Of a DNA stretch of 64,000 nt, positions 46,089 through 55,028 are shown piece after piece. Position numbers and translations under genes: made by a program. This DNA comes from an uncultured Bacteroidota bacterium (lineage in GTDB: Bacteria; Bacteroidota; Bacteroidia; Flavobacteriales; Flavobacteriaceae). Under the pieces are notes generated by a model. That model had not been told where the DNA came from, did no database searches, and saw only the letters and a program-made list of their open reading frames with translations. The DNA is taken from NCBI GenBank assembly GCA_902512755.1, contig CABXKB010000002.1, forward strand, positions 50,737 through 114,736. Direction: 5' to 3'. How positions within the stretch are numbered: position 1 is the stretch's first letter; the number at the start of each line of letters is the position of its first letter.

Positions 46089-47114
46089 ATGTACCATTTA
46101 ATTGTAAAACCGTTACTATTTTTATTTGATCCTGAATGGGTTCATAATGCGGTTTTTAACTCTATTAAATTTGTCAATAAAATCCCAGGTATATCTAGAT
46201 TATTCCGTTTTATATTTGTTTTAAATGATAAACGATTAGAACAGAATCTCTTTGGTTTAACCTTTCCTAATCCAGTTGGTCTAGCAGCTGGCTTTGACAA
46301 AGATGCTAAGCTTTATAATGAACTTTCAAACTTTGGTTTTGGTTTTATTGAAATAGGAACACTTACACCCAGGTCACAGGACGGAAATCCAAAAAAAAGA
46401 ATGTTTCGTCTTATTGAAGATGAAGGACTTATTAATCGATTAGGCTTTAATAATGAAGGAGTAGATTATGCAGTTAGAAGGTTAAAAAAAAACAAAGGTG
46501 TTTTAATTGGCGGTAATATTGGTAAAAATAAAACGACACCCAATGAGGAAGCAATAAGCGATTATGTCTATTGTTTTAAGACTCTTTATAAATATGTTGA
46601 TTATTTTGTAGTAAATGTAAGTTCTCCAAATACACTAAACCTTAGAGCACTTCAAGAGAAAGAACCTTTGACTCATCTTTTATCAACTTTAAAAGATTTA
46701 AACAATATGCAGGGGGCTCCAAAACCAATTTTATTAAAAATTGCTCCAGATTTGACTGAAAATCAACTTTTAGATATTATTCAAATAGTTACTTCGCTTA
46801 AAATAGATGGAGTCATAGCAACCAATACCACTATCAATAGAGATAATTTAAAGTCACCCAACAGAAAGGAAATAGGTGGGCTTAGTGGAAGACCAGTCAG
46901 AGACAAGAGCACCGAAGTAATTCGTTTTTTATCAAAAAAAAGCAAACATGCTTTTCCAATTATTGGAGTAGGAGGAATACATAAGCCAAATGATGTTATT
47001 GAAAAGTTAGATGCTGGAGCCTCTTTAGTTCAACTATATACTGGTTTTGTTTATGAGGGACCAAGTGTAGTTAAAAGAATCAACAAAGCTCTTTTAAAAA
47101 GAGCAACTAAATAA
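46089..47114 (+). CDS. pyrD: Dihydroorotate dehydrogenase, quinone type (class 2)
   Basis: Oxidises dihydroorotate to orotate with FMN and donates electrons to quinone at the inner membrane. Class 2 hallmarks: an N-terminal hydrophobic helix ([19 protein letters not shown]), the [14 protein letters not shown] block, and [14 protein letters not shown] around the catalytic Ser in the active-site loop. The FMN-phosphate site [11 protein letters not shown] is near the C-terminus. The 341 residues are typical. ATG 46089 is confirmed by the family's usual N-terminus. Directly preceded by the yajC terminator; no other pyr gene is in the window. Confidence 0.94.
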   Translation: MYHLIVKPLLFLFDPEWVHNAVFNSIKFVNKIPGISRLFRFIFVLNDKRLEQNLFGLTFPNPVGLAAGFDKDAKLYNELSNFGFGFIEIGTLTPRSQDGNPKKRMFRLIEDEGLINRLGFNNEGVDYAVRRLKKNKGVLIGGNIGKNKTTPNEEAISDYVYCFKTLYKYVDYFVVNVSSPNTLNLRALQEKEPLTHLLSTLKDLNNMQGAPKPILLKIAPDLTENQLLDIIQIVTSLKIDGVIATNTTINRDNLKSPNRKEIGGLSGRPVRDKSTEVIRFLSKKSKHAFPIIGVGGIHKPNDVIEKLDAGASLVQLYTGFVYEGPSVVKRINKALLKRATK

Positions 47115-47149
47115 AAAGATAAAAATTCACCATTTTACCCAAAACGACT

Positions 47150-48229
47150 TTAGTCAAAATAGCTAAATGATTCTCCATTCTTAATTGTTAGAAGAGTTTC
47201 ATAAATTAATTTTATAACATTTTCAACATCTTTACGATGCACCATTTCAACTGTAGTATGCATATAACGTAACGGAAGTGATATCAAGGCAGATGCAACT
47301 CCACCATTACTATAAGCAAAAGCATCTGTATCAGTTCCCGTGAAGCGTGAAGAAGCTAATCGTTGGAAAGGAATTTTATTTTTTTCAGCAGTTTTAATAA
47401 CCCTTTCTCTTAAATTATTTTGAACAGCAGGTGCATAAGAAATAACAGGTCCTTTACCAATTTCAGTATTTCCTTCAGTTTTTTTGTTAATCATTGGAGT
47501 GGAAGTGTCATGGCAAACATCTGTAATAAGTGCCAAATTTGGTTTTAGTGTTTGAGTGATCATTTCCGCGCCTCTAAGACCTACTTCTTCTTGAACAGAA
47601 TTAGTTATATACAGTCCGAATGGAAGTTTAATATTATTTTCAGAAATTAAACGTGCTACCTGTGCAATCATAAAGCCACCAGCTCGGTTATCTATCGCAC
47701 GGCAAATAAACTTATCTTTATTAAGCGCTTTAAAAGTATCAGGATAGGTTATTACACATCCTACATGAACTCCCATTTTCTCAACTTCTTTTTTATCCTT
47801 AGCACCAACATCAATGAAGATATTATCTAGTTTAGGGATTTCTTCTTTTCCGTTTTTCCTAGTATGGATTGCTGGCCAACCGAATATTCCTTGTACAATT
47901 CCTTTTTTGGTATGGATATTGACCCATTTAGAAGGTGCTATTTGGTGATCACTTCCACCATTTCTAATAACATAGATGAGTCCATTGTCAGTTATATAAT
48001 TGACATACCAAGAAATTTCATCAGAGTGTGCCTCAATTACGACTTTATATTTTGATTCTGGATTTATTACGCCAACTGCAGTTCCATAAACATCAGTTAT
48101 AAATTCATCTATATAGGGCTTCAGGTAATTCATCCAAATTTTTTGTCCGCTACTTTCATAACCTGTAGGAGCTGCATTATTTAAATAATTTTCTAAAAAT
48201 GTTATTGATTTCTTATCGAGAATACTCAT
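47150..48229 (-). CDS. M42 family metallopeptidase (glutamyl aminopeptidase-like)
   Basis: Di-zinc aminopeptidase of the M42 (cellulase M/PepA/FrvX) family. Metal-ligand blocks are visible in order: EAHSDEISW, CRAIDNRAGG, SVQEEVGLRGA, ALITDVCHD and near the C-terminus MHTTVEMV. The 359 residues are typical, and the absence of a signal peptide places it in the cytoplasm, where it probably trims peptides as a tetrahedral dodecamer. It is divergent from the DUF4294 gene, a pair I recall as recurring in Flavobacteriia. Confidence 0.9.
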   Translation of the reverse strand: MSILDKKSITFLENYLNNAAPTGYESSGQKIWMNYLKPYIDEFITDVYGTAVGVINPESKYKVVIEAHSDEISWYVNYITDNGLIYVIRNGGSDHQIAPSKWVNIHTKKGIVQGIFGWPAIHTRKNGKEEIPKLDNIFIDVGAKDKKEVEKMGVHVGCVITYPDTFKALNKDKFICRAIDNRAGGFMIAQVARLISENNIKLPFGLYITNSVQEEVGLRGAEMITQTLKPNLALITDVCHDTSTPMINKKTEGNTEIGKGPVISYAPAVQNNLRERVIKTAEKNKIPFQRLASSRFTGTDTDAFAYSNGGVASALISLPLRYMHTTVEMVHRKDVENVIKLIYETLLTIKNGESFSYFD

Positions 48230-48257
48230 AAATACTAAGTTAAATTTTTAACAAACT

Positions 48258-48265
48258 CAAAAGTA
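48258..48265 (-). promoter_or_regulatory. -7 box upstream of the M42 peptidase gene
   Basis: Minus-strand TACTTTTG matches TAnnTTTG exactly and lies 28 bases before the ATG at 48229. No TTG is seen at the expected spacing. Confidence 0.4.
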
Positions 48266-48305
48266 AGAATATTCCATAATAAAATTAACGCCTTTAAAAT
48301 ATTTG

Positions 48306-48313
48306 TATTTTTG
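48306..48313 (+). promoter_or_regulatory. -7 box upstream of the DUF4294 gene
   Basis: TATTTTTG matches TAnnTTTG exactly and ends 45 bases before the ATG at 48359. A TTA lies 18 bases upstream in place of TTG. Confidence 0.4.
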
Positions 48314-48358
48314 AATTAAAAAAAAACAACAAAAAAACTAATTAAACTTATTGTTGCA

Positions 48359-49099
48359 ATGCGTTTCGGGAACCTCTTTATAAATAAATCCTATATCTTT
48401 TTTGAAAAAGTCTTTTTCTTTTTTGTTTTAATTAACTCTTTTTTCGGTTTATCTCAAATTGAACCACCTGATAATTTTGAAGGAGATTTGCTTTTTAAGT
48501 TTGAAACAGATTCTATTCCTCAAGCAGGAATTCGACTAAAAGAAGTAGTTTTATTTCAACCCTTAAGTTTTAAAAGCATTAAAGAATTAAGGCAATATGT
48601 GATTTTGAGAAATCGCACTTTGCGGGTTTATCCATATGCTAAATTAGCTTCGGATCGCTTAGACACTTTGAGTATGCGTCTTGAAAACATAAAGAGTAAT
48701 CGAAAGAAGAAAACTTACATTAAGCGAATTGAAAGTTTCATATATGATGAATTTGAAGAAGAATTAAAAAAACTTTCCCGTTCTCAAGGAAGAATTTTAA
48801 TTAAATTGGTGCATCGTCAAACGGGAGAAACTACTCATAGTTTGATCAAAGAATTGCGTAATGGATGGAGAGCTTTTGTCTATCAAACCACAGCTTCAAT
48901 GTTTAAACTTTCACTTAAAGCCACTTATAATCCTGGAATTGATTACGAAGACTTTTTAATCGAGGATATTCTACAGCGTGCCTATGGAGATGGGATTATT
49001 GATCTTGATCCTACTGCCTTAAACTATGACTTAGATTCATTGTATACTATTTGGAAAGCACCTAAAACTCCTTTGCCAAGAGATAAAAATTCAAGATAA
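48359..49099 (+). CDS. DUF4294 family exported protein
   Basis: A 246-residue protein with an N-terminal hydrophobic signal (about 14-32, ending GLSQ) and a DUF4294 body rich in charged residues: the VYPYAKLASDRL block, a Lys/Arg-rich helix (NRKKKTYIKRIES), the RSQGRILIKLVHRQTG block and the YGDGIIDLD end. The conserved Arg, His and Asp residues suggest an enzymatic role, but family function is unknown to me. It is divergent from the M42 peptidase gene and faces the ZIP transporter gene tail to tail. Confidence 0.78.
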   Translation: MRFGNLFINKSYIFFEKVFFFFVLINSFFGLSQIEPPDNFEGDLLFKFETDSIPQAGIRLKEVVLFQPLSFKSIKELRQYVILRNRTLRVYPYAKLASDRLDTLSMRLENIKSNRKKKTYIKRIESFIYDEFEEELKKLSRSQGRILIKLVHRQTGETTHSLIKELRNGWRAFVYQTTASMFKLSLKATYNPGIDYEDFLIEDILQRAYGDGIIDLDPTALNYDLDSLYTIWKAPKTPLPRDKNSR

Positions 49100-49107
49100 A
49101 ATTATCT

Positions 49108-49791
49108 TTATAAAATAAACGAAAGAGCAAATGCTGAAATAATTGTTATAAGCTTTCTTAAATTAAACGCATGACCTTGATTACTCTCAAAAAGTATAGT
49201 AGTAGAAATGTGTAACAACATTCCTACAACTAATGATGTGATATTAAGTCTCCAGACTTGAGGAAAAGATAGGCTGTCATATAATATACTCCCAATAGGG
49301 CTCATGATTGTGAAAAGTAAAAGTGTAATTATTTTGACTATTGATGAAACTTTGCTTTCCCAAACAAGAAAAAAGACTACCATCCCAATAGGGATCTTAT
49401 GAATAAACATGCCCCAAACTAATTCGCCTTGCTGACTAAGAGGAAGACCTTCAATAAAGGCATGAATCCCTAAGCTTAATAAAACAAGCCATGGAAGCCC
49501 TTTGTTTTCTTTTGTATACGCATGACCATGTTCTGCTCCTTGAGATAAGTATTCAAGTATTATTTGTAAAAGTAGACCTGATATAATCCAAGCGCCAGTA
49601 GTGAAACTCCTGTTAGAAAAAACCTCAGGCATTAAATGAATAATAGTAATTCCTAATAAAAATGAACCACTAAAAGCTAAAACTAAATTAAATGAAAATG
49701 ATCTTTTTATACGAAAAACAAAACCAATACTCATTCCTAAGATAGCCCCAAAAAAAGGAAATATATAGCTAAAAAAAGGGATAGTGCTCAT
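49108..49791 (-). CDS. ZIP family metal transporter
   Basis: Metal (Zn or Fe) permease of 227 residues with about eight hydrophobic helices. The characteristic metal-site helices are visible: HLMPEVF (about 52-58), LGIHAFIEGLPL (with His and Glu ligands, about 107-118) and HKIPIGM in the next helix. A cytoplasmic loop has His-rich GAEHGHAY. No metalloregulator or other transporter lies alongside. Shares a narrow divergent promoter region with the THUMP methyltransferase gene (49792-49854). Confidence 0.88.
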   Translation of the reverse strand: MSTIPFFSYIFPFFGAILGMSIGFVFRIKRSFSFNLVLAFSGSFLLGITIIHLMPEVFSNRSFTTGAWIISGLLLQIILEYLSQGAEHGHAYTKENKGLPWLVLLSLGIHAFIEGLPLSQQGELVWGMFIHKIPIGMVVFFLVWESKVSSIVKIITLLLFTIMSPIGSILYDSLSFPQVWRLNITSLVVGMLLHISTTILFESNQGHAFNLRKLITIISAFALSFIL

Positions 49792-49819
49792 GTATTGTCT
49801 TGGACAATTCTTTAGTCAT

Positions 49820-49851
49820 CAAAATTAAAGTATTTTTGATGGCTAATACAA
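49820..49851 (-). promoter_or_regulatory. Promoter upstream of the ZIP transporter gene
   Basis: On the minus strand TTG (49851-49849), a 21-base spacer and TAATTTTG (49827-49820) match the -33/-7 consensus. It lies 29 bases before the ATG at 49791. Confidence 0.45.
49831..49838 (+). promoter_or_regulatory. -7 box upstream of the THUMP methyltransferase gene
   Basis: TATTTTTG matches TAnnTTTG exactly, 16 bases before the ATG at 49855 and three bases from the oppositely oriented -7 box of the ZIP gene. Confidence 0.45.
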
Positions 49852-49854
49852 CTG

Positions 49855-51018
49855 ATGAAAGAAAATTTTATAATGCTAGCAAAGACCTTTTATGGTTTTG
49901 AGGATATTCTTGAAAAAGAGTTACTTAATCTTGGAGCTCAAAACATTAAAAAAGGAAATAGATTTGTTTCTTTTGAGGGAGATAAGGGATTCATGTACAA
50001 AGCAAATCTTTCATTACGAACAGCTTTAAAAATTTTAAAGCCTATCCACAGTGAGCGGATACAAAACGAAAAAGCTCTATACGAACTATTTTATGATTTT
50101 CCATGGGCTGAATATATGGATGTAAATTCAAAATTTGTTATTGATAGTGTTGTTAACGGTGAAATATTCACTCATTCCCAATATGCTTCTCAAAAAGCAA
50201 AAGATGGACTAGTAGATCAGTTTCGTGACCGATTTGATAAACGGCCAAGTGTGGATTTGAATTGTCCAGATTTAAGAATCAACTTGCATATTAAAAATGA
50301 CTATTGTACAATCTCTTTAGACACTTCGGGCGCTTCTTTGCATCATAGAGGATATCGCACAGTAACAAATATAGCACCATTAAACGAGGTTCTTGCAGCG
50401 GGTTTAATTCAACTTTCTGGCTGGAAAGCTAATACTGATTTTTTAGATCCCATGTGTGGAAGTGGAACTATTCTTATCGAGGCTGCAATGTTTGCCTCTA
50501 AAATCCCTGCAAATATTAATCGTAAAAGTTTTGCTTTTGAAAAATGGAAGGATTGGGAACCAGAGTTGTTTAAACTTATAAGAGAAAGTCAATTAAAGAA
50601 AGTTACAAATCCTAATATTCAAATTAAGGGTTCAGACAAAGCTCCTTCTGCAGTAGATAAGGCAAAACAAAATATGGAGAATGCAAATTTGAGTGAATTT
50701 ATTCAAATTGAAAAAAAAGACTTTTTTCAGCTTGAGAAAGAGACTAAAGGTCCCTTACATCTTTTAACTAATCCTCCCTATGGAGAACGTCTAGAGGGCG
50801 ATATGAATGCACTATATCAGGGAATTGGAGATGGATTTAAGCAAAGTTTCCCGAATACTAATGCTTGGTTAATTAGCTCTAATTTGGAAGCTATTAAATA
50901 TATTGGACTTAGACCTAGTAGAAAAATAAAAATTTTTAATGGAAAACTGGAGTCACGTTTATTATACTTTCCTATATACAAGGGAACGAAAAAAGTACAT
51001 AAGCTAAGAAATGAATAG
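49855..51018 (+). CDS. THUMP-domain rRNA (guanine-N2)-methyltransferase, RlmL N-half-like
   Basis: A class I RNA methyltransferase of 387 residues. An N-terminal THUMP/ferredoxin-like RNA-binding module (about 45-165) precedes the SAM domain: motif I DPMCGSGTILIEA (198-210), a GSDKAPSAVDKAKQN block, and the catalytic NPPYGER (306-312). This corresponds to the RlmL half of proteobacterial RlmKL, which makes m2G2445 in 23S rRNA; here the RlmK half is absent. Met7 is an alternative start. Expression is probably from the -7 box at 49831. Confidence 0.88.
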   Translation: MKENFIMLAKTFYGFEDILEKELLNLGAQNIKKGNRFVSFEGDKGFMYKANLSLRTALKILKPIHSERIQNEKALYELFYDFPWAEYMDVNSKFVIDSVVNGEIFTHSQYASQKAKDGLVDQFRDRFDKRPSVDLNCPDLRINLHIKNDYCTISLDTSGASLHHRGYRTVTNIAPLNEVLAAGLIQLSGWKANTDFLDPMCGSGTILIEAAMFASKIPANINRKSFAFEKWKDWEPELFKLIRESQLKKVTNPNIQIKGSDKAPSAVDKAKQNMENANLSEFIQIEKKDFFQLEKETKGPLHLLTNPPYGERLEGDMNALYQGIGDGFKQSFPNTNAWLISSNLEAIKYIGLRPSRKIKIFNGKLESRLLYFPIYKGTKKVHKLRNE

Positions 51019-51019
51019 T

Positions 51020-51763
51020 TTATCTCTTTTTTGATCTAAAGGGAATACCATATGTTAATGTGTAATTTAATCCAGCCCCAAACTTATTTTCTTCAGTTTT
51101 TTTATTAAATCCTGGTATGTAAATATTGTCAAAGTTTTCAGGGATCTTATCATTAAGCAGCCGATTTAATCTCAGACTAAGACCCATGTAAATATTCTTT
51201 AAAAGTTGAACCTTAAAACCGGCAACAATTTCGAACCATTGTGCATTTAGATTTGAACGTTCCCCGGTTGCAAAACCATTTACAATAGGCAGATCTGAAC
51301 TTAGCCAAAACCGTGATCGATCGAGAATTGTATAACTGTTTAATACTTGGTTATGAGTGCTAGAAGCAAAGCGAAGTCCAACATAAACAATATTATTCAT
51401 TCCTTCTAAATTTTCAAACATATTATAATCAAAACCCAACTTAAAGTAACTTCCAGAAGTTGTAAAATTTATTTGATCAATCTCTTTGGTGGTTTTTGTA
51501 TTACCTAATTCTAATGCCAAAAATATATCTTCACCTAATCGGAAATCACCAACTACTTCAATACCGTTAAAGTCATCAGAAACTTGAGAAAGAATAATTC
51601 TGTATAAGTCTACACCAAAACGGAAACTTAAAGGAATCTTTTCTGAAGCGCTTAAGCTAACAGGAGTTTCAACTGAAATTATCTCCTCATTTTGCTGTCC
51701 TATTAATAGCTGGCCTCCTCCTAAAAGGCTAATGTATAATGCCCAAATGCGCACTTGTTTCAT
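51020..51763 (-). CDS. DUF6048 family outer-membrane protein
   Basis: A 247-residue exported protein (signal peptide about 1-22, ends LLIGQQ). The rest alternates short amphipathic beta strands with turns (LALELGNTKTTKEI, YFKLGFDYNMF, NIVYVGLRFASS and so on) and ends with a strand close to the C-terminus, in keeping with an outer-membrane beta barrel. The DUF6048 assignment follows from the sequence pattern and from its place behind rlmD and the DUF6452 gene, an order I recall from Flavobacteriia. It overlaps the DUF6452 gene by 35 bases. Confidence 0.75.
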   Translation of the reverse strand: MKQVRIWALYISLLGGGQLLIGQQNEEIISVETPVSLSASEKIPLSFRFGVDLYRIILSQVSDDFNGIEVVGDFRLGEDIFLALELGNTKTTKEIDQINFTTSGSYFKLGFDYNMFENLEGMNNIVYVGLRFASSTHNQVLNSYTILDRSRFWLSSDLPIVNGFATGERSNLNAQWFEIVAGFKVQLLKNIYMGLSLRLNRLLNDKIPENFDNIYIPGFNKKTEENKFGAGLNYTLTYGIPFRSKKR

Positions 51764-52211
51764 CTGATATAGTGTCTTTTAAAATGGTGAACCCCTTTAT
51801 CCAATTGTTCCCTGGGTTTAAAATAATTGCTGGTGTTGATTCTAAAATATAGTTTGATCGATATCCACAGGCCACGTTGATGAAATTATCAAATCGTTGA
51901 TAGTTAATCTGAATTGTATCAATATTTTCGTTATCAGATCCAAGATTCAATATGAATTCGAATTGAACACTTTTATCTTGAATTTTTAAGGGCAGAGCTA
52001 TAGAGTCACTAGCAATGCCTGGAAGAATTTTTTGAGTACCTATCGCTTGAACGGAAAAACCAGCAGGTGTTTTTCTATCATTAACATTATTTTGATCAAG
52101 CATCAAAAGAATTAAATCTGGGCTTTCTGTAACAGATACAATACAAATGTCATCTCTTTCACAGCTAAAGAATATCATTATACTTATTAGGCAAAGAAAT
52201 ATTTTATTCAT
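51729..52211 (-). CDS. DUF6452 family lipoprotein
   Basis: A 160-residue lipoprotein starting MNKIFLCLISIMIFFSC, with lipobox FFSC and lipidation at about Cys17. The mature part has a series of short beta strands (TESPDLILLMLDQNN, YQRFDNFINVACGYR) and three further cysteines. I start at ATG 52211 rather than 13 codons upstream, because the signal peptide begins there. The start overlaps rlmD by eight bases, so translation is likely coupled. Function is unknown. It may work with the DUF6048 protein encoded immediately downstream. Confidence 0.75.
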   Translation of the reverse strand: MNKIFLCLISIMIFFSCERDDICIVSVTESPDLILLMLDQNNVNDRKTPAGFSVQAIGTQKILPGIASDSIALPLKIQDKSVQFEFILNLGSDNENIDTIQINYQRFDNFINVACGYRSNYILESTPAIILNPGNNWIKGFTILKDTISDETSAHLGIIH

Positions 52212-53622
52212 TATTTCTATTGAGTTGTAAAAGTACAACATTTTCAACATGATGTGTTTGTGGAAACATATCTACTGCTTGGCTGATCAGCACATCATAT
52301 TTGATTTTCATCAACTCTAGATCTCTGGCTTGAGTTGAGCTATTACAACTTATGTAAACAATTCTTTTAGGCGCTAGCTTCAACAATTGTTTAACTACAT
52401 CAGCATGCATACCGTTTCGAGGAGGGTCAGTGATTACAATATTTGCTTTTCCGTGTCGTAAAATAAATTCATCGTTAAAACAATATTTCATATCACCTAC
52501 TTCAAAACTTACATTTTTGATCTTATTTATCTTCGCATTTACCTTGGCTGAGTCAATAGCTTCTGAAACAGACTCTATTCCTATAACTTTATTACAATAT
52601 TTTGCTAAATACAAAGCAATTGTTCCGGTACCAGTATATAAATCATAAACAATGTCCTTTGGTCTTAGTTGAGTAAAAATTTTTGCAATATCATAGAGTA
52701 TCTTGGCTTGCTTAGGATTTGTTTGATAAAAGGATTTAGCTGTAATTCTAAATTGAAGATCATCTAAATATTCGGTTATAAATTCTTTACCCCTGTGACA
52801 ATATATTTTCTGATCATAAATACTATCATTGCCTTTTGAATTAATGCAATACAATAAAGAAACAATTTTTGGAAACCTTTTTTGTATGAAATTTAAAAGC
52901 AACTCACGTTGATCTTTATCTTCTCTGTAAAACTGAATCAACACCATAATCTCTCCAGCTAAAGTATTTCTTATCATCAAGGTTCTTAAAAATCCTCTTT
53001 GTTCATGGGGGTCAAAAAAAGCTAATTTTTTTTCAAGCGCATAAGAACGTATTGCGTTTCGAATCTCATTGGATGGATTAGCTTGAAGATGACATTGATT
53101 AATATCAACTACTTTATCCCACATTCCGGGTTTATGAAACCCTAAGCCACGGCGTTCTATTATAGTATCTTCTTCAATTTCACTTGACAAAAGCCAACGC
53201 TTATTGGAAAAAGAAAATTCCATTTTATTCCTGTAGAAGAAAGGATTTTCGACACCTACAATTGGGAGAATTTTATTGATATTTAATTTTCCAATATGTT
53301 TTAAGTTGTGAATAACCCCCTTTTCTTTAAAACTTAATTGTCCTTCATAGCTAAGATGTTGCCATTTACAACCTCCACATATGCCAAAATGTTTACAAAT
53401 AGGATTTGTTCTTTGAGGAGATGTTTTAATCCATTTTATTGGCTCCGCTTCAAAATACCCCCTTCTTTTTTTGTAAGCACGTATATCTACGATATCTCCA
53501 GGCACAACATTTTTAATAAAATAAACAGCACCTTCGACACTTTTTGCAACACCCATTCCCTTGGTGTTTATGTCGATTACTTCCAAAGCTTTCTCTTGTC
53601 TGTCTATTCGTTTTCTTGACAT
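52204..53622 (-). CDS. rlmD: 23S rRNA (uracil-C5)-methyltransferase RlmD
   Basis: Methylates U1939 of 23S rRNA using SAM and an iron-sulfur cluster. N-terminal TRAM domain (about 5-62); Fe-S ligands Cys76, Cys82, Cys85 and Cys177; SAM motif DLYTGTGT (327-334); DPPRNG (399-404); catalytic nucleophile Cys426 in YISCNSST. The 472 residues are normal for the family, slightly longer than E. coli RlmD. All four Fe-S cysteines are present, which favours RlmD over the cluster-free TrmA or RlmCD-type enzymes. First gene of a unit with DUF6452 and DUF6048. Confidence 0.9.
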   Translation of the reverse strand: MSRKRIDRQEKALEVIDINTKGMGVAKSVEGAVYFIKNVVPGDIVDIRAYKKRRGYFEAEPIKWIKTSPQRTNPICKHFGICGGCKWQHLSYEGQLSFKEKGVIHNLKHIGKLNINKILPIVGVENPFFYRNKMEFSFSNKRWLLSSEIEEDTIIERRGLGFHKPGMWDKVVDINQCHLQANPSNEIRNAIRSYALEKKLAFFDPHEQRGFLRTLMIRNTLAGEIMVLIQFYREDKDQRELLLNFIQKRFPKIVSLLYCINSKGNDSIYDQKIYCHRGKEFITEYLDDLQFRITAKSFYQTNPKQAKILYDIAKIFTQLRPKDIVYDLYTGTGTIALYLAKYCNKVIGIESVSEAIDSAKVNAKINKIKNVSFEVGDMKYCFNDEFILRHGKANIVITDPPRNGMHADVVKQLLKLAPKRIVYISCNSSTQARDLELMKIKYDVLISQAVDMFPQTHHVENVVLLQLNRNNE

Positions 53623-53738
53623 GTTGTAAATGTAATGGGCTTGATAAAATAAATCATTATTTCAACTAGGTTTTTGGAAGGGATATTTAGTATTTTTATC
53701 CAGAAATCATTCTGTTATTGATAAAAATAGTAAGAGCT

Positions 53739-55016
53739 ATGAAAACTTTATTTAACTACAATAACTTTATCGAATTAGAACATAGATATGGTGCACATGA
53801 TTATCATCCTTTACCTGTTGTTTTAGAAAGAGGAGAAGGAGTTTATTTATGGGATGTTGATGGAAATAAATATTTTGATTTTCTTTCAGCTTATTCTGCT
53901 GTAAACCAGGGTCATTGTCATCCTCGAATAGTAAAAATATTACAGAATCAAGCAAATATACTCACATTAACTTCCAGAGCGTTTCACAACAATAAGTTAG
54001 GAGACTATATGAAGTATGTTACTGAATATTTTGACTTTGAAAGAGTTTTGCCAATGAACACAGGAGCTGAGGGAGTAGAGACAGCCATAAAACTTGCTCG
54101 TAAATGGGGTTATACAAAGAAAAAAATACCTCAAAATAAAGCTCAAATTATAGTATGTTACAATAATTTTCATGGAAGAACAACTACAATTATATCTTTT
54201 TCTAGTGATAAAGGTTCTAAAGATAATTTTGGTCCACACGCCACTGGTTTTATTTCTATTCCTTTTGATGATATTGAAGCTTTAGAAGTTGTTTTAGAAA
54301 GAAACCCTAACGTAGCAGGTTTTCTTCTAGAACCCGTTCAAGGTGAGGCAGGGGTTTATACCCCGGAGCCTGATTTTATTCAAAAAGCTAAAGCCTTGTG
54401 CCATAAGTACAATGTTTTGTTGATAGCAGACGAAATACAGACCGGTATTGGCAGAACAGGTTCTTTATTGGCAGTATGCGGGAGCTGTGATTGTAGTGGC
54501 CATTGTGAAAAAAAGGAAGCAACATATGTTCGTCCTGATCTATTGATTTTAGGTAAAGCCATAAGTGGAGGAACATATCCAGTTTCTGCAGTATTATGTG
54601 ATGCTAATATTATGGACGTGATTCAACCTGGGCAACACGGTAGTACCTTTGGTGGCAATCCTATGGCTTGTGCAGTAGCAAAAGAAGCTTTAGAGGTAAT
54701 TCGAGATGAAAAATTGACTCAAAATGCTAGATTACTTGGAAATCGATTTAGAGCTAAAATGCAGCATTATATCAATGAAAGTGATGTTGTTTTGAGTATA
54801 CGAGGAAGAGGTTTGTTAAATGCTATAGTTATCAATGATATTGAAGAAAGTGATACAGCTTGGAATATTTGTTTAAAACTTAAAGATTGTGGTTTATTAG
54901 CAAAACCAACTCATGGAAATATCATTAGATTTGCTCCACCTTTAGTAATTACAGAAGATCAGTTAGACGAATGTATTACGATTATAATTAATGTTTTGAA
55001 GACCTTTGAGCCATAA
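53739..55016 (+). CDS. rocD: Ornithine aminotransferase
   Basis: PLP-dependent transfer of the delta-amino group of ornithine to 2-oxo acids, giving glutamate-5-semialdehyde, the substrate of ProC after cyclisation. The protein from ATG 53739 has 425 residues: FHGRTTT, ADEIQTGIGRTG, and PLP lysine at about 273 in LGKAISGG. An insertion between the last two blocks has four cysteines, Cys247, Cys250, Cys252 and Cys256 (C-x2-C-x-C-x3-C), absent from animal enzymes and perhaps a zinc knuckle. I reject a TTG seven codons upstream as the start. Twelve bases downstream begins a cysteine desulfurase gene. Confidence 0.92.
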   Translation: MKTLFNYNNFIELEHRYGAHDYHPLPVVLERGEGVYLWDVDGNKYFDFLSAYSAVNQGHCHPRIVKILQNQANILTLTSRAFHNNKLGDYMKYVTEYFDFERVLPMNTGAEGVETAIKLARKWGYTKKKIPQNKAQIIVCYNNFHGRTTTIISFSSDKGSKDNFGPHATGFISIPFDDIEALEVVLERNPNVAGFLLEPVQGEAGVYTPEPDFIQKAKALCHKYNVLLIADEIQTGIGRTGSLLAVCGSCDCSGHCEKKEATYVRPDLLILGKAISGGTYPVSAVLCDANIMDVIQPGQHGSTFGGNPMACAVAKEALEVIRDEKLTQNARLLGNRFRAKMQHYINESDVVLSIRGRGLLNAIVINDIEESDTAWNICLKLKDCGLLAKPTHGNIIRFAPPLVITEDQLDECITIIINVLKTFEP

Positions 55017-55028
55017 ATAGTAAAACTC

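Noticed and set aside
45735-46097. A 120-residue minus-strand ORF antisense to yajC
   Set aside because: It overlaps yajC completely; YajC is clearly recognised and the antisense translation has no domain-like features.
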